From Centropus unirufus (lineage: Eukaryota; Chordata; Aves; Cuculiformes; Centropidae): a DNA stretch of 64,000 nt. This document shows, in pieces, positions 48,701-62,100 of this stretch (its first letter is position 1; each line of letters starts with the position of its first letter). Below the pieces are notes generated by a model. It was given only the letters and a program-made list of their open reading frames with translations, was not told where the DNA came from and searched no databases. The position numbers and the translations under genes are program-made. Location of the stretch: positions 667,225 to 731,224 of the forward strand of contig VYZI01000194.1 in the NCBI GenBank assembly GCA_013397695.1. Reading direction: 5' to 3'.

Positions 48701-51700
48701 CCTGCTGTCATTAGGTAACCTTACTGATAACTTTCCTCTTCCACAAAGATGATACGCAGCGTTCATGCTCTGCAGATCATCTGATGGCAACCCCGAACCA
48801 GTGATAATCTACTGCCAACAAAAGTACTGAATAAAGCCTCTACAGTGTACTGCGTTCTTAACACAAGACACCATCAGCTCCTCTGCTGTACCAATTGGGA
48901 TTTTCTTTGGAAATTAATCTTTATCCTTTTTAAAGGACACAGGATGAGCAAATAAAATTGACTCAACTTGTATTTTATCTGCTTTGAGAAATAATTACCT
49001 AACAAGCACCTTTTGCAGCTCAAGATTTTCATTCTGAAATTAGAACGGTATTTTTAACCCACAGCCACTCGCTGTCCCATCTCACTATTCTTTTAACTTA
49101 AATTCTGAGAAATAAAATTCCCACTTTCTCCTTCTAAAGAAAATCACCTTTATTAAAAACGAAAACCTGAATCAATTAGACTTTACCTTGCAGAGGAGGA
49201 TTCAAATCCTTTAACATTTTCTAAAAGTAGGTATTTTGGAAGCTTCTGGAGTCTATAAGGGAAAAAAAAAAGGATCAACAAATCACAGTAACAAGATGTA
49301 AACTACGTTATATTCATCCACAGACCCATTTAGCTACAAGAAAGATCAAAGTATGTCTACGTTTTGCTAGCTGTTAAAGTTTAGCATGCTTAAAAAAACT
49401 GTACCTCAGCTTTCAAGCTTGTCTAGATCAAATCCTTCCCAACTGAATTAAAATGTGAAATGCTGGGAATTATTAAAAAAAAACCAAAAACAACAAAACC
49501 CACTTCTGGTTGGACAGGCCTGTGTAACTCTTGTACCCCACACATGTACTTCTGAAAATGCTCACCAATGTTCAGTTCCTAAAGTTTAATATTATTATTC
49601 AACAGATTAAGTTTGTAATAGGAATGAAAGCTACTGGGGGGAGGGGGGAAAAATCACTATTTAGCCATGAAACAGAAAACTTTTGTTTTAAAGTGCTTAA
49701 ATCTGAAATCAAGGTCAAAATGTCACATCAACTTCAGTGATAACATCTCATAACCAGTATTCATCTCATTGCTTTAAGAAATATGACATATTTAGAGCTC
49801 AAACTGTAAATATTCTCAACTTTCTATATTTAACCTTTTCATTTTGATGGGGGGAAGAGGGAGGAGGTGTGTTAGGTTTAGCAAGATCAGTGCAGAGGTC
49901 TGAAAGCGGCTCACTCCAAACCCAGCATATCAAATCTCTGAGGAAGGGAACATTCCCAAACTGTGCCAGAGACCATTATAACAATATAGAAGCACAGAAG
50001 ACTCAGATTCAAGTCTCTGACAATACTCCTTGGCACTGCCTAATTCTCTCATAAGGCTACGGTAGACACAGGATGTCTGTCACACATTAGGATATCAGAA
50101 GAGTATACAGAAACAGGACATTAATGCCAGCAGACAGCAGCTCCGGGCTTATTTAGTCACTAAGTGACTTTGGACTTCATTGGAACAAACTGCAGCAGAA
50201 TTTTGTTTTAGGATGCTCTTAGCTACCATCACTTAAAAACATTCACATGAACAATTAAAAAAACTATACCGTTCCACAAGAAATTGGAAAACGTACATGA
50301 TACTACATCAAATTTCAAATTCTAAAAATGAAACAGTGAACAAAACAATATTGAAATGAAAAAAAAGCAGCAGCAGCCAAATTCCCTGCAGGGGATGGGA
50401 GAACATAGCTGTTTGTATGTTTACTCACACTCAACATGATATCACCTACCATGAAACCTATTTTTAAAGTAAGGAATCCAGAGCATAGCCCAAATTGCAA
50501 GAGCTCATGCAGGATCAATGGATCACACGACAAGTAATCAGCACACAAGAGAATGTGTTAAGTACTTGGCAGGCATTAACATTACGAATGTGTGTGTAAA
50601 AGCAGCACTTGGACACCTTAGCATTAGATTTCCCCTGGTTATAGCTCGGGCACAACCAACAGACAGTATCTGCGCCACTTGGTATCTGACCACTTGGGTC
50701 AGACTTTGCTGGCTGAGCACTCCAGGGATTTCCCAGGTCTTTACAGCTCCTGAAATTGTCCTTCCCATATCTCTAATATCTCCCCAGGCTATCTTTGAGC
50801 CCATTTCAAAGATATTTCACTATAAAATGCTGAAGATGAGGTAGGAATAGCCAAGGGATGAAAAATCATTTCACAGTTTCCATAAACTAAATGCAGGCTG
50901 CACCAATATAGAATGCAAAGTGATAATTCCTATAATAAGAATTTCCCTTTTTGGGGCTGAAATACTCCATGCCTGGCACACGTCTCCTATCCAAAAAATA
51001 CACAAACGCTATCTCAGTAAAACATAAATCTATGGGAACTGAGAAACTCTGCCGAAGCCACGATCTTGAACTTATTACAGACTGCTTACAGTAAGCACTG
51101 CCTCAAGAAACAACCTGCCCAAGGGAGATAAGGGGCGTCAGCAGGGTCTCATGGGGTGCTGAGATAAAGTGCCACAGCCAAACCCAGCTCCTTTGCCTCG
51201 TCGTGACAAAAAACATATGTCGTGCAGTGTCTAAAGCGTTAGTTTGGAGAAGGAAAAGCTTCTGTCCTTTATCCAGCTAAGCCCACAGCAAGCAGGAAGC
51301 AATTTCTCTCCTCATGCACCAGTGTCCCAAAAGCTGCTGACCTCTTAACTGTGTCTGTTTGATGGGAAGGAATAGTGAGGTCAGGATTCCCTTAAGGATA
51401 ACAAAGGCACTATTCTGACAAATTATTAACTTACACACTATCTGTTGGTTTTAATTTGTTGTTTTGAAAGGTCAGGAGGACTGAGTAACATTCCTTGTTC
51501 CAGAAAAGACACCTTTAGCTCATGTTATCTCCCTAATTTTGGTTCTGGGCTAGAAGTGGGGGAATAATAATAACCTTTCTTTTTACCTATTAGTTTTCTA
51601 ACTTTTTAGGCTACAGAATCTGTATTGTGTTCTGGTTTGTGTTCTCTGCCACAGATTTCTTAGTTGAGCCCAGCCAAGCCACTCAGCCCTTCCGTGCCTA

Positions 51701-54700
51701 TGTTCTCTATTTGCTGATGAGAAGGACAAAGATGTGGTCTCGTTTACTGTTGCCAGCTGCAAAGAAGTTGTTTCTGGAAGACCTCTTTCTCCCAATGTTA
51801 CAGCAGCTGGAAAGAAAGGCTGTTAGTAACCACTTCCTCCTGCACAGAAAGGATTTATAGAAAAAAAAAAAAAAAGAAGAAGAAAAAAAAGAAAATGGAG
51901 ACAGAGAAAGCCAAATCTCCCTTTACCTTCCTCCAGCCCTGAGAGCAGGGTTATCCAATGAAGGAATGCATTGAGAACGGTTTTCCCAGTCTGCAGCAGA
52001 AGCAGGACTGCCAGAAATGGTGACTGGTGGACTGTAACCAATGCACATTCTCAAGTTCATGGCAACTGGTGTCCATCCAGTGGACATCAAAACCCAGAAG
52101 CAGAGATTTCAGCTGGAGAATCTCCCTGAGCAACTGCTTGCTCCACTTCCCCAAAGAAAGGTTCTCTGCCCAAAAGAGACCACGAGCATCCCTTGGAGGT
52201 GCTTTTTTACATTCTCAATAAGAACAATTAGGCCAGAAAATCCTGCTTTGTTTGGATTTACTCTTTCAAAATTGAAAGCATAAATAATACAAATAATTAC
52301 GACTATTTTATTAGGAACTGGTCTGACCAGGCAAAAATGACAGATCAATACAAAGACAAGGGCACTGACAATGCAGTGCTATTTGAATTCTTTAGTCTTA
52401 CTACTGAAAACAAAAGGTTGTACTGCAAAACAAAAACAAACAACCTGCAGCAAGATATTGAGAAGCAGCATCAAAAATACAGAACACACACTTCCAAAAA
52501 GAATAGAAGGGGACAGAAACTGCACCCTATTATGCAGTCAACAGCATATTTAAACAAATTTTCAAAATTTATCTATTCAAGAAGTGACTGAATGTTAAAT
52601 CAAAGATTTTTTTGACCTGGTATTTTAAACAATTGTCATGTTTCTGTGATGGCCATTAGCAAACTATTACATTACATACTCCTGCTTCAAAATAAAGCCT
52701 GTGCAAGTTTGATGTTGAACTGAAAATAAATAACTCTTCATCACAGATGACTTGTCTCGCAGAAATATGGAAGACCTACTTAGTTACAACAAAGGCTTGA
52801 GAAGTGAGGCAGAAGTTATACCTTGGGAGAATATCAAGCACATAGAGAAAGCTCCTTGTCCGTGGATCAGATACATCACCTTGCAGGCCAGTTCTAAGAA
52901 AGAATAAAGAAACACCTGGTTGTTACTTGGAGCAGACAGACATTCATCTTATATTTTTCTACAGAATGCTGTCACCTTTTGCTTTGAGTTTCAGAAAGGG
53001 ATTCTGCAAAAGCATCCTGTGCAGACACGAGGACCTGCTCACAAAGGCAGCATCCTAAAAAACGCTCTAAGGAAAGAAAGTCTGCCCCTGGAATCCATCA
53101 GCAGGGCTAACACTGAAGCATTCGGTAATGAAATCCACTCCCCAGTCTGCAAAGCATTTCGCATTCTGGTCTTGTCCAGCAAACCCCTTGAACATACTTA
53201 GCTCTGAAAGAACAAAAAAGCCCCACTGGGTTCCTGGGAATACCCTGCTATTTTACGCTGAATATATTAAATTATTTCTATGCATCAAAGCCTCAGAGCT
53301 CACCATTTTGCAGGACTGAGCCCCACATGAATAACTTTGTAACCAATTTTGTACTATTAAACTGGAGAGCTCATGTAGCTTATAAAAATGGTAACTTAAT
53401 ATACAAGTCCAGGCCTGTGTTCCCCTAACTTATACTTGTATTAGCCCCTAAAAAAGAATAAAGCCCTAGAAGGAGAGCTTTAGCACATCTGTAAATTAAT
53501 TAGTAATACAGAGATTTTTCTTTTCACTGTATTACTAAAAACAAATAAATTGAAAGAACAATTCCTACATACATCATAGGTTGCACAAATACATTTTTCA
53601 TTTCATTTTACATTTCAGCACAACTTTGGACAGATTTATTTTTAATCTAAGTGCATGCAGTGAGATGTCCTTTCTTACAGGAGCAGTTTCATCACCATCA
53701 ACAGACTTTTTCATAAAGTTACTACTTTGTATGAGCTAGAATCTTATCTCTTCTGGTCATTGCTGTCAAATTGAATTTGAAACTACTCTGACAAACAATT
53801 CATAAGTTCAGTTCTCAATCAGTAAGATATTTCTCCATATCATCTACAAAATAACTGCAAAGCCATTTTTGTCCTAGTCTTGACTAAAATTGAAACATTC
53901 CTCAAAATAAATTATTTGTGTGCACATGCAATTTTCAAAGTACAGATCAAAACAGATTACACTCTCAGTCTCAGGCAGAAGTGAGAAATTCAAATCCTTC
54001 TCCTGGATTTACCCAATTAAAACTTAAATTAATATCCACAGAGAAAGGAAGCCCTCCTAAACAGCAAAATCATTGAATTTCACTGTTAAAAGAACAATAC
54101 AGTTTGCAAAATAGGTGTTGTAAGAAGCTTACTTAATTTAAACAATTAAAATCTTAATTATAAGCATTGAGATCAATAAATAAGAGTCAAATTGCTGCAC
54201 TTCCTCCACTTCATTAAACATCACGGCAAACAGAGCTACAACATTTTTGCTCAGTAAAAGATAGACAGATGAACCACTCATAGCATCGATCTCCAAAGCA
54301 TTCCTCCTTCAACAGGACACACGGTAACAGCTGCACTCGTCCCAAAGTGCGCTATATCTACCTTGTAAATGGCTGACAGGGAGGACTCATCAAAATCATA
54401 TCAAAAGATAATCTGTCAAATTCTTTCAGTGTTATGCCCTGAATAAAGAAAAAATAGAAGAATGTTGAGTGTTGCAAATTGTATGAAACTCTCAAGTCAT
54501 CTTTCAGATCAAACTACCCCTCTTCACTTCCACCACATCCTTCATCTAGCAAAAAACTACCTGACCTTGACCTAATAATTTCATTCTCTTCTAGCTTGGC
54601 AAACCATGTAATGCAAATATGCATTGACTGCTTTGAATACGAACCAAAACCATTGATGATGTTAGCATCTGTACATAATCTTAAGGGTTTTATCTACTCA

Positions 54701-56153
54701 TCCTTTCAGAAGAGGTGTGTAGTGGTGCTTTCAGTAGATCACAATAAAACATTGATTGTTTTTTTTCTCCCCACTCCACCTCCAAATAAATTAGCATTAG
54801 TCAAGTATGAAGCCTTTGTACAGAAAAACCAATATTAACTTATTCCAACCAGGCAAAAAAATACTAGACTTTCTCAAAAGACAAAATATCTGAACAGAAA
54901 AGTAGCTCAAATGTTAACATGATAATTTTTACAGGTCCAAACCGTACGGTCTGGTTTTGCCTAGTAAAAACTCCTCCAAGATATTGCATGGCCATAAGCT
55001 CTAGTCTACAAAACATATTTGAGTTCAGAGAAGAAAGAATTAGGTCTGTGGCATGAACTAATTATGCAGAGAGAAGTTCTGCCAGACTAAATTTTAAGCA
55101 ACACTGGAGGACGGCATATTAAGGGATGAAGAGGAGAAAAGAAGATAACTAGGAGTTAGACAAAGAAATCACTGCCTTACGTATCTTAAGGGATATCTAT
55201 AAAGAAAATGTGTCCACAGAAACTAGACAAAAGCTGCTATAAATTTGATGATCTTAATAACTGTAAACTATTCTTATCTACTACAAGGAGACATAAACAA
55301 GTTTTCTTCTCTTACCCATATAAAATTGCAAACTGTCATTTAGCCTGGTATTATTGAGTGCTGAACAAGCAGCTAACCTTTAGCCACCTATTTAAGTCTT
55401 ACTTAAGCTGGTATCTTTAAACCAATACAGTATCTTTTACTGTCATGTTGTAAAAGTGTAAAAGAAGACTAAGAAGTATACAGTAATTTCTAACTAAAAT
55501 CAAGCAAAACCACATGCATAGTTTGCCCCTCCATTATTAAAACAGAAACCAGTTTTACCTAATTCTTCTTCAAATAATTTAGAAAGAGGGACATAATTCC
55601 CAAAACATTTGATCTACCGAGCACACACAAAAAAATGCAAGACAGTCCCATCCCGTATATTTTCTTGAGTTTTACTCAGCTTAACAGTAACTACAAAATG
55701 AAGGCAGGCCTCCAAGTGATTTGATTGAATCCTTTCAAAACACATGAAAATATTTTTTTAATCTAGGAAGCATGATTTTTGTCATTCCTTTATTGCTTGC
55801 AAGCATTCCTCTTGGCATTTATGTAACCTTTCTTGACTGTCAAGGCTTTCAGGAAAAGATTCCAACGTGAGTATCCCTCTAACTTCAACAAGCAGGCAGA
55901 TCATAAGGAATCAAAGATATTGAGAAACAGCTATTTTCATAACAACATAAATTAAATATTTTTGTTTCTCTTGTTGCTAATAAGGAGAATGAAGATACAT
56001 CTACAAATGCCAGACCAGAGCCAAAAAGATATTCATTACTTACCTCAATTGTCTTTGCCCATAACGGCGTGTTGGGAAAGTTGTGCTTGTAAACCTCATT
56101 AGCAAGAGTGTTCACATCAACAGCAGCAACAACTTCTGCAGACGCGCAGCTTT
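36661..56153 (-). CDS. TRDMT1: tRNA (cytosine-38-C5) methyltransferase, exons 2-11 (first exon not seen)
   Basis: TRDMT1/DNMT2 transfers a methyl group from S-adenosylmethionine to C5 of cytosine 38 in tRNA-Asp and a few other tRNAs. Ten exons on the minus strand, from 56044-56153 to 36661-36761, join in frame to 376 codons and a TAA stop, against 391 residues for the whole human protein. Visible motifs: IDV-type VAAVDVN after motif I, PPCQPFT with the catalytic Cys (54362-54438), ENVKGFE (49187-49252), the DNMT2-specific CFTKGYG across exons 8 and 9, and RLLGNSLNVHVVAKLI at the C-terminus. Exon 2 enters in phase 1, completing a Glu codon. The exon with the start codon and the ELYSG SAM motif was not found up to 64000. 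Confidence 0.97.
36762..40926 (-). other. TRDMT1: TRDMT1 intron 10
   Basis: 4.2 kb, phase 1. Short A runs and a ca-rich stretch near 38190; nothing else recognised. Confidence 0.88.
40927..41056 (-). CDS. TRDMT1: TRDMT1 exon 10
   Basis: Encodes LESVFKGIEELPEDEKLMKL, then LKLRYFTPREIANLHGFPPE and FG. RYFTPREIA and GFPPEFG are conserved with human. Leaves in phase 1 at gtatgt. Confidence 0.97.
41057..42066 (-). other. TRDMT1: TRDMT1 intron 9
   Basis: Phase 0 intron. Nothing recognised. Confidence 0.9.
42067..42124 (-). CDS. TRDMT1: TRDMT1 exon 9
   Basis: Encodes GYGHYVEGTGSVLQTAVDVQ, where human has GYGSYIEGTGSVLQTAEDVQ. Phase 2 in, phase 0 out. Borders are ttttaag and gtaaga. Confidence 0.95.
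42663..42698. repeat. Purine (gaaa)n tract
   Basis: ggagaagaaagaaagaaag and similar units, all purine. It lies in TRDMT1 intron 8. Confidence 0.85.
44260..44350. mobile_element. Possible ancient CR1-like fragment
   Basis: The words cagaagggaacataggatc, atctgctcaacctctcacac and gggccattacatttcaccc resemble another old sauropsid CR1 3' block (gaccattgtgatcatctagt...acaggccatagaacttcacc, from memory). It lies in TRDMT1 intron 8. Medium to low certainty. Confidence 0.45.
45906..46270 (-). CDS. TRDMT1: TRDMT1 exon 8: variable linker and target-recognition region
   Basis: The largest exon, 121 codons plus two bases. The first 45 or so residues are charged and poorly conserved (many D, K, S). Then FLFKLETIEEMERKH, MLKDFLEEENEQM, PPKSLLRYAFLLDIVKPTC and RRSTCFTKG match human well. 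The CFT motif is a DNMT2 signature. Leaves in phase 2 at gtaagt. The ATG-like start seen inside the frame is internal; splicing enters at ATA TTG. Confidence 0.96.
46271..46696 (-). other. TRDMT1: TRDMT1 intron 7
   Basis: Phase 0 intron. Nothing recognised. Confidence 0.9.
46697..46780 (-). CDS. TRDMT1: TRDMT1 exon 7
   Basis: Encodes LGIPNSRLRYFLIAKLHHEP and FSFQAPGQ, the conserved NSR-R-RYF motif VIII region. 84 bases, phase 0 at both ends; the donor is gtgagt. Confidence 0.97.
46781..47693 (-). other. TRDMT1: TRDMT1 intron 6
   Basis: Phase 0 intron that begins with the poor donor gttagt. Open frames near 47035-47600 show no domain. Confidence 0.88.
47694..47763 (-). CDS. TRDMT1: TRDMT1 exon 6
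   Basis: Encodes RNELLRTLETCGFNYQEFLL and SPTC, like human RDLLIQTIENCGFQYQEFLL. Ends in TGT followed by gttagt, a poor donor context. Joining here in phase 0 gives PTC-LGIP, against human PTS-LGIP. It is 70 bases long, so skipping would shift the frame. Confidence 0.93.
47764..49186 (-). other. TRDMT1: TRDMT1 intron 5
   Basis: Phase 2 intron. Nothing recognised. Confidence 0.9.
49187..49252 (-). CDS. TRDMT1: TRDMT1 exon 5: ENV motif VI
   Basis: Encodes RLQKLPKYLLLENVKGFESS and SAR. The ENV Glu is a catalytic residue in cytosine-C5 methyltransferases. Phase 2 at both ends, 66 bases. Confidence 0.96.
49253..52821 (-). other. TRDMT1: TRDMT1 intron 4
   Basis: 3.6 kb, phase 2. Holds the A-rich purine tract at 51860. 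Nothing else recognised. Confidence 0.88.
51860..51914. repeat. A-rich purine tract
   Basis: A long A run followed by gaagaag and gaaaatggagacagagaaag. It lies in TRDMT1 intron 4. Open frames read through it are artefacts. Confidence 0.8.
52822..52893 (-). CDS. TRDMT1: TRDMT1 exon 4
   Basis: Encodes RTGLQGDVSDPRTRSFLYVL and DILPR, compared with human RIGRQGDMTDSRTNSFLHIL. This is the flexible active-site loop of the family. Phase 2 at both ends (72 bases), so skipping would keep the frame but remove the loop. Confidence 0.95.
52894..54361 (-). other. TRDMT1: TRDMT1 intron 3
   Basis: Phase 2 intron. Nothing recognised. Confidence 0.9.
54362..54438 (-). CDS. TRDMT1: TRDMT1 exon 3: catalytic motif IV
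   Basis: Encodes GITLKEFDRLSFDMILMSPP and CQPFTR. The Cys after PP is the active-site nucleophile (Cys79 in human). Phase 0 in, phase 2 out. Confidence 0.97.
54439..56043 (-). other. TRDMT1: TRDMT1 intron 2
   Basis: Phase 0 intron. Nothing recognised. Confidence 0.9.
56044..56153 (-). CDS. TRDMT1: TRDMT1 exon 2
   Basis: Encodes ESCASAEVVAAVDVNTLANE and on through HNFPNTPLWAKTIE, close to human ESCIPAQVVAAIDVN and YNFPHTQLLAKTIE. The first Glu needs one base (G) from exon 1. The Asp of AVDVN binds the ribose of the cofactor in this family. The donor is gtaagt. Confidence 0.96.
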
Positions 56154-59100
56154 CTAAAAATTAAAAAAAAAGAATTTGAAAAGTGAAGCTCCTCTCATAT
56201 TACTCCTGGAAATGCTTGCTGCTTCAGTTGCGTTACAGCTACACTCAAAGGGAAATTACATGATCAAACTCTGCTGCGTTGCCTTTAAAGCTTGAAATGA
56301 AATGCATATATGTTACCAATAGCACGGCTAATACTTTCCTCCCTTATACATCCAAAACTGGAAGTTACCAGCCCAGTTTTTGATTTGTAGAGCCATACAT
56401 AAACTCCAAAAACGGCTCAGCCCTACAACAGTCCTACCTGCTCTCAGCTGGTCTCTGTGGCCGGCAAATTCCTTAGCTCCAGGAACACAGCCCAAGTCAA
56501 CCTGCTGAGCTCCCTGCCACTGCCTGAGCACACAGCCACAGACAATTCACAGAACTACATGTGTTATTTAAAATTATACTACTTCTCACTGTGAAATATG
56601 GCACCTAGAAATATGTTTGAGGTATGTCTACTCTTGCAATAAAACTTTAAGAAGTTGCCTGAAAAACATTTGTGTTTATATTCCAATAAAACCTTGGGCC
56701 TTGAACCCAACTGCTGCCTCCTTCAGGTCCAAGGTACCCAAAATACCAACGCTTTGAAGGACTTTTGGCAGTTCCTTTTCTCTTGCTATCAAAGGAAGAA
56801 CTTCTGGACACTTGAAAGTATAACGGAAAAGGAGAGCACAGTGTAACAGATTGACTGACAGCTAAAACCCCGAAAGAAAAATACACTGAAAAGAATGTAA
56901 ATAAGCAATGGTTGATTTACAGGGTAACAGAATAATAGGTTCTAGAGAAGCTAAAGACATGAAAAGAGTAGTGTTTACTGCACTGCTCATCATGTCACAC
57001 TGTTTATTATTACTAACCACAATACCTTCACTGAAGCTCTTTATGCAGGAAGATGCCTGTTGTGGCCACAGGCAGAAAACAGTGACCACACTTCCTGATA
57101 GACAAGAGCAGTTCCAACCACCAGGAAATCTATGTTGTAGTCACCACCACAGAGCCCCCCATGAAACACAGGCAACTTAAAAAAAAAAAAGCCAAAAGAA
57201 GCAAGGCAAATAGCTGCATGCCTTCGAGTAGTCTCACAACAGGCCCCAAGTAACACATTAACAAATGACCTTATCTGACATCTTAGAAATTACCGCTAGT
57301 CAGCTAATTATTTACAGCTTGAGGGTGAAAAACCAACTATGATGCCCCCAGTGGATTTAATTTTGATTGATCCATCTATCTTTCAGGTTTTCAAGGTCAT
57401 CTTATTCAAAACTAAGATGAAAGAGAAATCCAGGTATTAGACAGAAAGCAGCAGGCAGATTCACAAAGACCAACCTGGTTCTCCTGGGTTAACTTGGTGC
57501 AGAAGACAAGAAGAACAGGATTTTCACAAGAAAAAGATTTACAGATGGCCGTTCATCCAGGGTCAACACAAATCATGATTTGCAGTTCCTGCCTTGACAT
57601 TTTGACCATAATGTGTAAGTGAAGCATTAAATACAGCCGTATCCAGGAGGACAACGAAATGACTACACCTGAGATTACAGAACAGGTATGAGAACACTGA
57701 CATCTAGCGTGAAGCTGCCATCACCTTGGCAGGCTGACTGTCTCAGCTTACAGGCACGCTCAAGAACCAACACTTTCATCTCCCTAAAACAATGCTGTAA
57801 CATTTAAGTAAAGGGTACTATTTAAGAGACAGCTTTTGTAATTTATTCTTTCAGTTCTTGAAACACTTTGTCCCAACAAGCTGATCCATACTCGATAATC
57901 CAGGCATTTCACTAGAAAATAAAAATAAAAATAAAGCCCCCAAGAACTTCAAATATTACCTCAATTATCGTACAGCTTAAAAATGATGATTGGAAAAGCA
58001 GGCAGTGTGCCTTCTCTCACCACCCATGGTTCAGACACTCATCTTTTTTACTAACATCAATCCAAACTCTCCATGCATACGTACAAGAAAAAAGAAGTAC
58101 TGGCGATTTGCAACAAAGGACTTCACAGGCCCAAACGCCTGGAAATACTGAAAGGAAGGATCTATGGAATCTCCCAGCAACACAATGTTCAGTTTAAACC
58201 AGAGGTGTTAACCTGCAGAGAAAAGGGACAGCAACTTTTTCTGAATTATTCCACCCAACATCCTCTCTTCCCAATTCAAAGACTTGGTAATTTTTTTCAA
58301 AGCTTCTCCTTCTTTTCACTAAAAAGCCGGGGCTCACTTGGGAGTTCCTGTAACAGAGCACACTCCCCCTAAAAGCTGATTAAGCGTATTTGTGTGGAAA
58401 TACCCTGGAAACGCATGAAGGAGCTCAGGCAGATCTCACACATCCAACATAACAAAGAAAAGCTTGTGTAAAATTCAAACAATGCAAACCCAAAACATTC
58501 TTAAAGAACTTGTCCTGAAATTTAAACAGTTTTGAAGACACACTGGGTTACTCTGTTTTGCTATAGCATTTATACCTATTACTTGAAAAAAACCATAGGA
58601 ATGTTTCATAAAAGAAAAAAAAAAGCAAAATAAATACTTTATTTAACTTTCCCCACTGACAAAAGGCACAAAAGCAACTCCAGAATATAAAAATGGCCTT
58701 GAACTGCTGACTTAGTGAGATGTTAAATTAACTCCTCAAAATATATAACAGAATTTCAATACAGAAACAAACACAGCTCTGGAAATTTCTTTATTTCCAA
58801 ACAAGTTCATCCAGTTTCCAAACCACGGCCATTTAAAAGAATTACAACTATGCAGAAAAGTTAATTTTATGCAGACTAAAGAAAAAATAGTGCACTCTTT
58901 TTAAGTGAAACTACGCAGCTGTTGGAATACTGGATTCGCACTGTTCCTCAACACCACAGGTTCTGAACAGAGGCTTTGCATTCCTGAAAGAGACGTCGTG
59001 GCTTGAAAAGAAGCCACAGCCGTAGTGGGGAAGTTATGGAGGGAGGCATTAGGGCTTCTTTTCAGGCAGAGTGGATTGGAATTCTCTCTCTTGGCTGAAT

Positions 59101-62100
59101 GCAGGTGAACTCAAATTTGTATCATCCAACTTGGAAAGCACTGATTTTGCACTCAAGCTTTAAAATCACTAGAAACCACAGAGTGCAAACTCTTAAATTG
59201 TTATTTAAATTGCCTAAAGAGGCAGCAATCGAATTTTGTGACCAAATTTTCTGTTTTTTCTCTACACAATGCTTATGAGCCATTTCAGCTATCTAGTAGG
59301 GACTGGAGTGAAAGGGACACTGCAATAATTAATGATTGCAAGGTGTCACATTTGAAACAGAGGAAGACAAAATTGGCTTCTCAGTTGGAAAAAAAACATA
59401 AGCAAAGGGTGTCGCCCTTAAACTCCAAAAATAAAATCTCTGACATTGCGGTATCTGTCCTTTTCCTCTTCAGAATCAATTCCATCGCCATAGGTTTCTA
59501 TCAGACCTCAAAATTAACATAGATCTGTTTATATTCACCACTCAGCTTCTGTAATAGAATCCCCAGTGTCAGCAGAGCACATGAAACATGTGGTGTTACA
59601 CCGAGGGCAGCGCCTGGTGGATCTCAGCATACTGGAAAATCAGAGCTGGAATAACTAATAGATATATGGAACCAGATGGAAAACGGAAGATTAGTCATGT
59701 GTTTTATCAGCCCTGTTTTCTTTCAAAACGGAAAGCAAAGATTTCGTTGCTGAGGTATCTGTTGGCTGAAATGATTAGGCTGAACTGCCCATGGCTACTG
59801 TTAACACGACTATCACTAAACTTGATGCTTCCTTCCTGCAAGACTCTTCCCAACTTTTTTCACTGCTCCATTTGTACAGGATTTGTTCATGGTCAGCCAT
59901 ATAAACAAGGTGAATTTACACTGTAGCACAACTGGCACCATCCTGTGCTGCAAAGGGCTGTATTTCAGAGAACATCGAAGTGAGTTTAGCTTGCTGAAAA
60001 TGGCAGTATTTTTGTTTTGGTTTGTGCTGAATCCTAAAGCTGCTTAGCAGTTTTGTCTCCTTTGCCTCTCCTCCTGAAGTAATTCGGCACATCAGTTTAT
60101 TTTGCTGCCCAATTCACAGAGACAATCCCATAAAATGAATAAACACAGATGACAGAGTAGAAGAGACCCAAGTTCTTAGTCAGCCAAATTAAAATATAAC
60201 AATTGCAGAGCAAAAATAACACTACAAAGATACACTACTTTTTAAAAGATGTCCTTTCATGTTTTATGCATAGACTTTTTTTCAGTGACCTGGCCCATTA
60301 CAAACACTTGTGGCGGAGATCTGGAACCAATTTTTCATGGGAAAACTGCCTAAATTAATAAGCCAGTTTCAGTTTGTTTTGGTTGGGAACAAGGAAGAGC
60401 AGGCTGTTTGTTTGATGGAAAGTTGCTAAGGAAATGAATCTGTAGCCATAGATTTTCTAAAAATAAAGCACTATTTTTTCACTGCAGAAACTCACTTTAT
60501 CTATAAAGAATACATTCACACTCACAAGGTATCATAGGTTTAGACATATATGATCTAAACAAAAACTGTAATAAATATTACAAACTTTGGAGTACAGGGT
60601 GGGAAGAAGGAATAAATGCATTCCCATCTCTTAGCTGCCTCAGTCTTTCAAGAGCGTGAATATGAACAGATTCGTCTGATCTTGACCAAGCTCAGCTTTC
60701 TAAATTATGTCTTTATGTATGTTCTTCTGTTAAAATGCAATTATAAAGCATTCAAAACCTAAAACTAGAATTTCTGCATGTGCTGAATTGTCTACAGCTA
60801 AAGTTATCAACAGAGAACTAGACAGTCCTTAAGATTTTTCTTTCTTGGTTCTGGACTGATATCTAAATTGAGGAAGAGTCTGCTTCTCACTGTCAAAAAG
60901 AACCGGATTCAACAGTGTGACTGGGTACTAATAACTTCTACATACTGTTAATAGAGAGGCATTTAGGAGAGAGTATAAACTTCTGTCAAATTATTAAAAT
61001 CCAATTATTCCTTACTGTAGGTGAGAACAATCTCAAAACCAACTGCATACAACTTGGTGTCAAATGCATTCTACCTCAATGACAGTTGCCAAAACAATGA
61101 ACATTTCCATCCTGCAAGGTCAAGCATATGCTATGCTAAAACTAAGCTAAGGTAAGATTACAGCCAAAAAAAGGGCTTCAAGGTAGATGATTTCCTGGGA
61201 AATACCTATTCGCCCATTGGCAAGCTCACTGAAAGTGGGACCAGCTCTGCTAAATCTAACTGGCCATAAAACTGGTACATAACACAGCCAGGAACTAATG
61301 CAGAGGTGCAGAATCCCTTATGTAGGACAAGTCGCTTTCCTAGGGTACTGACAATGAAGCATTCCATGCTCTCTCTCTTTTCCCCATGTTCCTATTATTT
61401 TTCTTGGCTGTATAGATACACTAGAAACCATACCATGAAAACAAAGTATTATGTATCATCTTCAATCTCTCCTCCATGTGGTTTCTGAAAGCAATGGCAA
61501 AAAGGAGGGCTTTCTTTCAAGCTTCTTATTCATGTGGAGAAAAACCGTTCTAATATTTCCATACTTGATTTAAATGGAAGATGCCAAACAATCTGCCATT
61601 TGCTAAATGATATCCAAAAAATTGTATCAAAGACATTTTCAAATACCACAGTTTCATATACACATATAGACCCAAACCATAGCAGAACCCCTATTATTGA
61701 AGTACTTACAGAGGAACATCCACTTTTCTCTGTTTGGTTTCCACATAAAAGCAAACACTGCAGTCACCCTCAACTTTACATTTTTCCTTTATAAACTATG
61801 TAAGAAAACTGAATCCAGATGTCTAAAACTTAAGAAGAGAAAAGTGCAGAAAGGGTCAAAATGCCTGACTATATCAGTATTCCCAAATGCAATGCAATTC
61901 ATTGAAACCATTTTTATATAAATGACATGTCATTAAATATGCAATTCGGTGCAAACTGCATAGAAGAGATTTTATTCAAATTCCCTCCTGATTATTAGTT
62001 TTAACAACACTCAAAACAAGATTTTCATCTAGAAGTCTACGGTTTGGGTTTTTTCCAAGACAACACAATGCCTATAGGCTGAGTTCTCATATTATCCCAA

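Noticed and set aside
59588..59926. 112-codon open frame, plus strand, TRDMT1 intron 1
   Set aside because: No similarity to any family known to me; length is within chance for a window this size.
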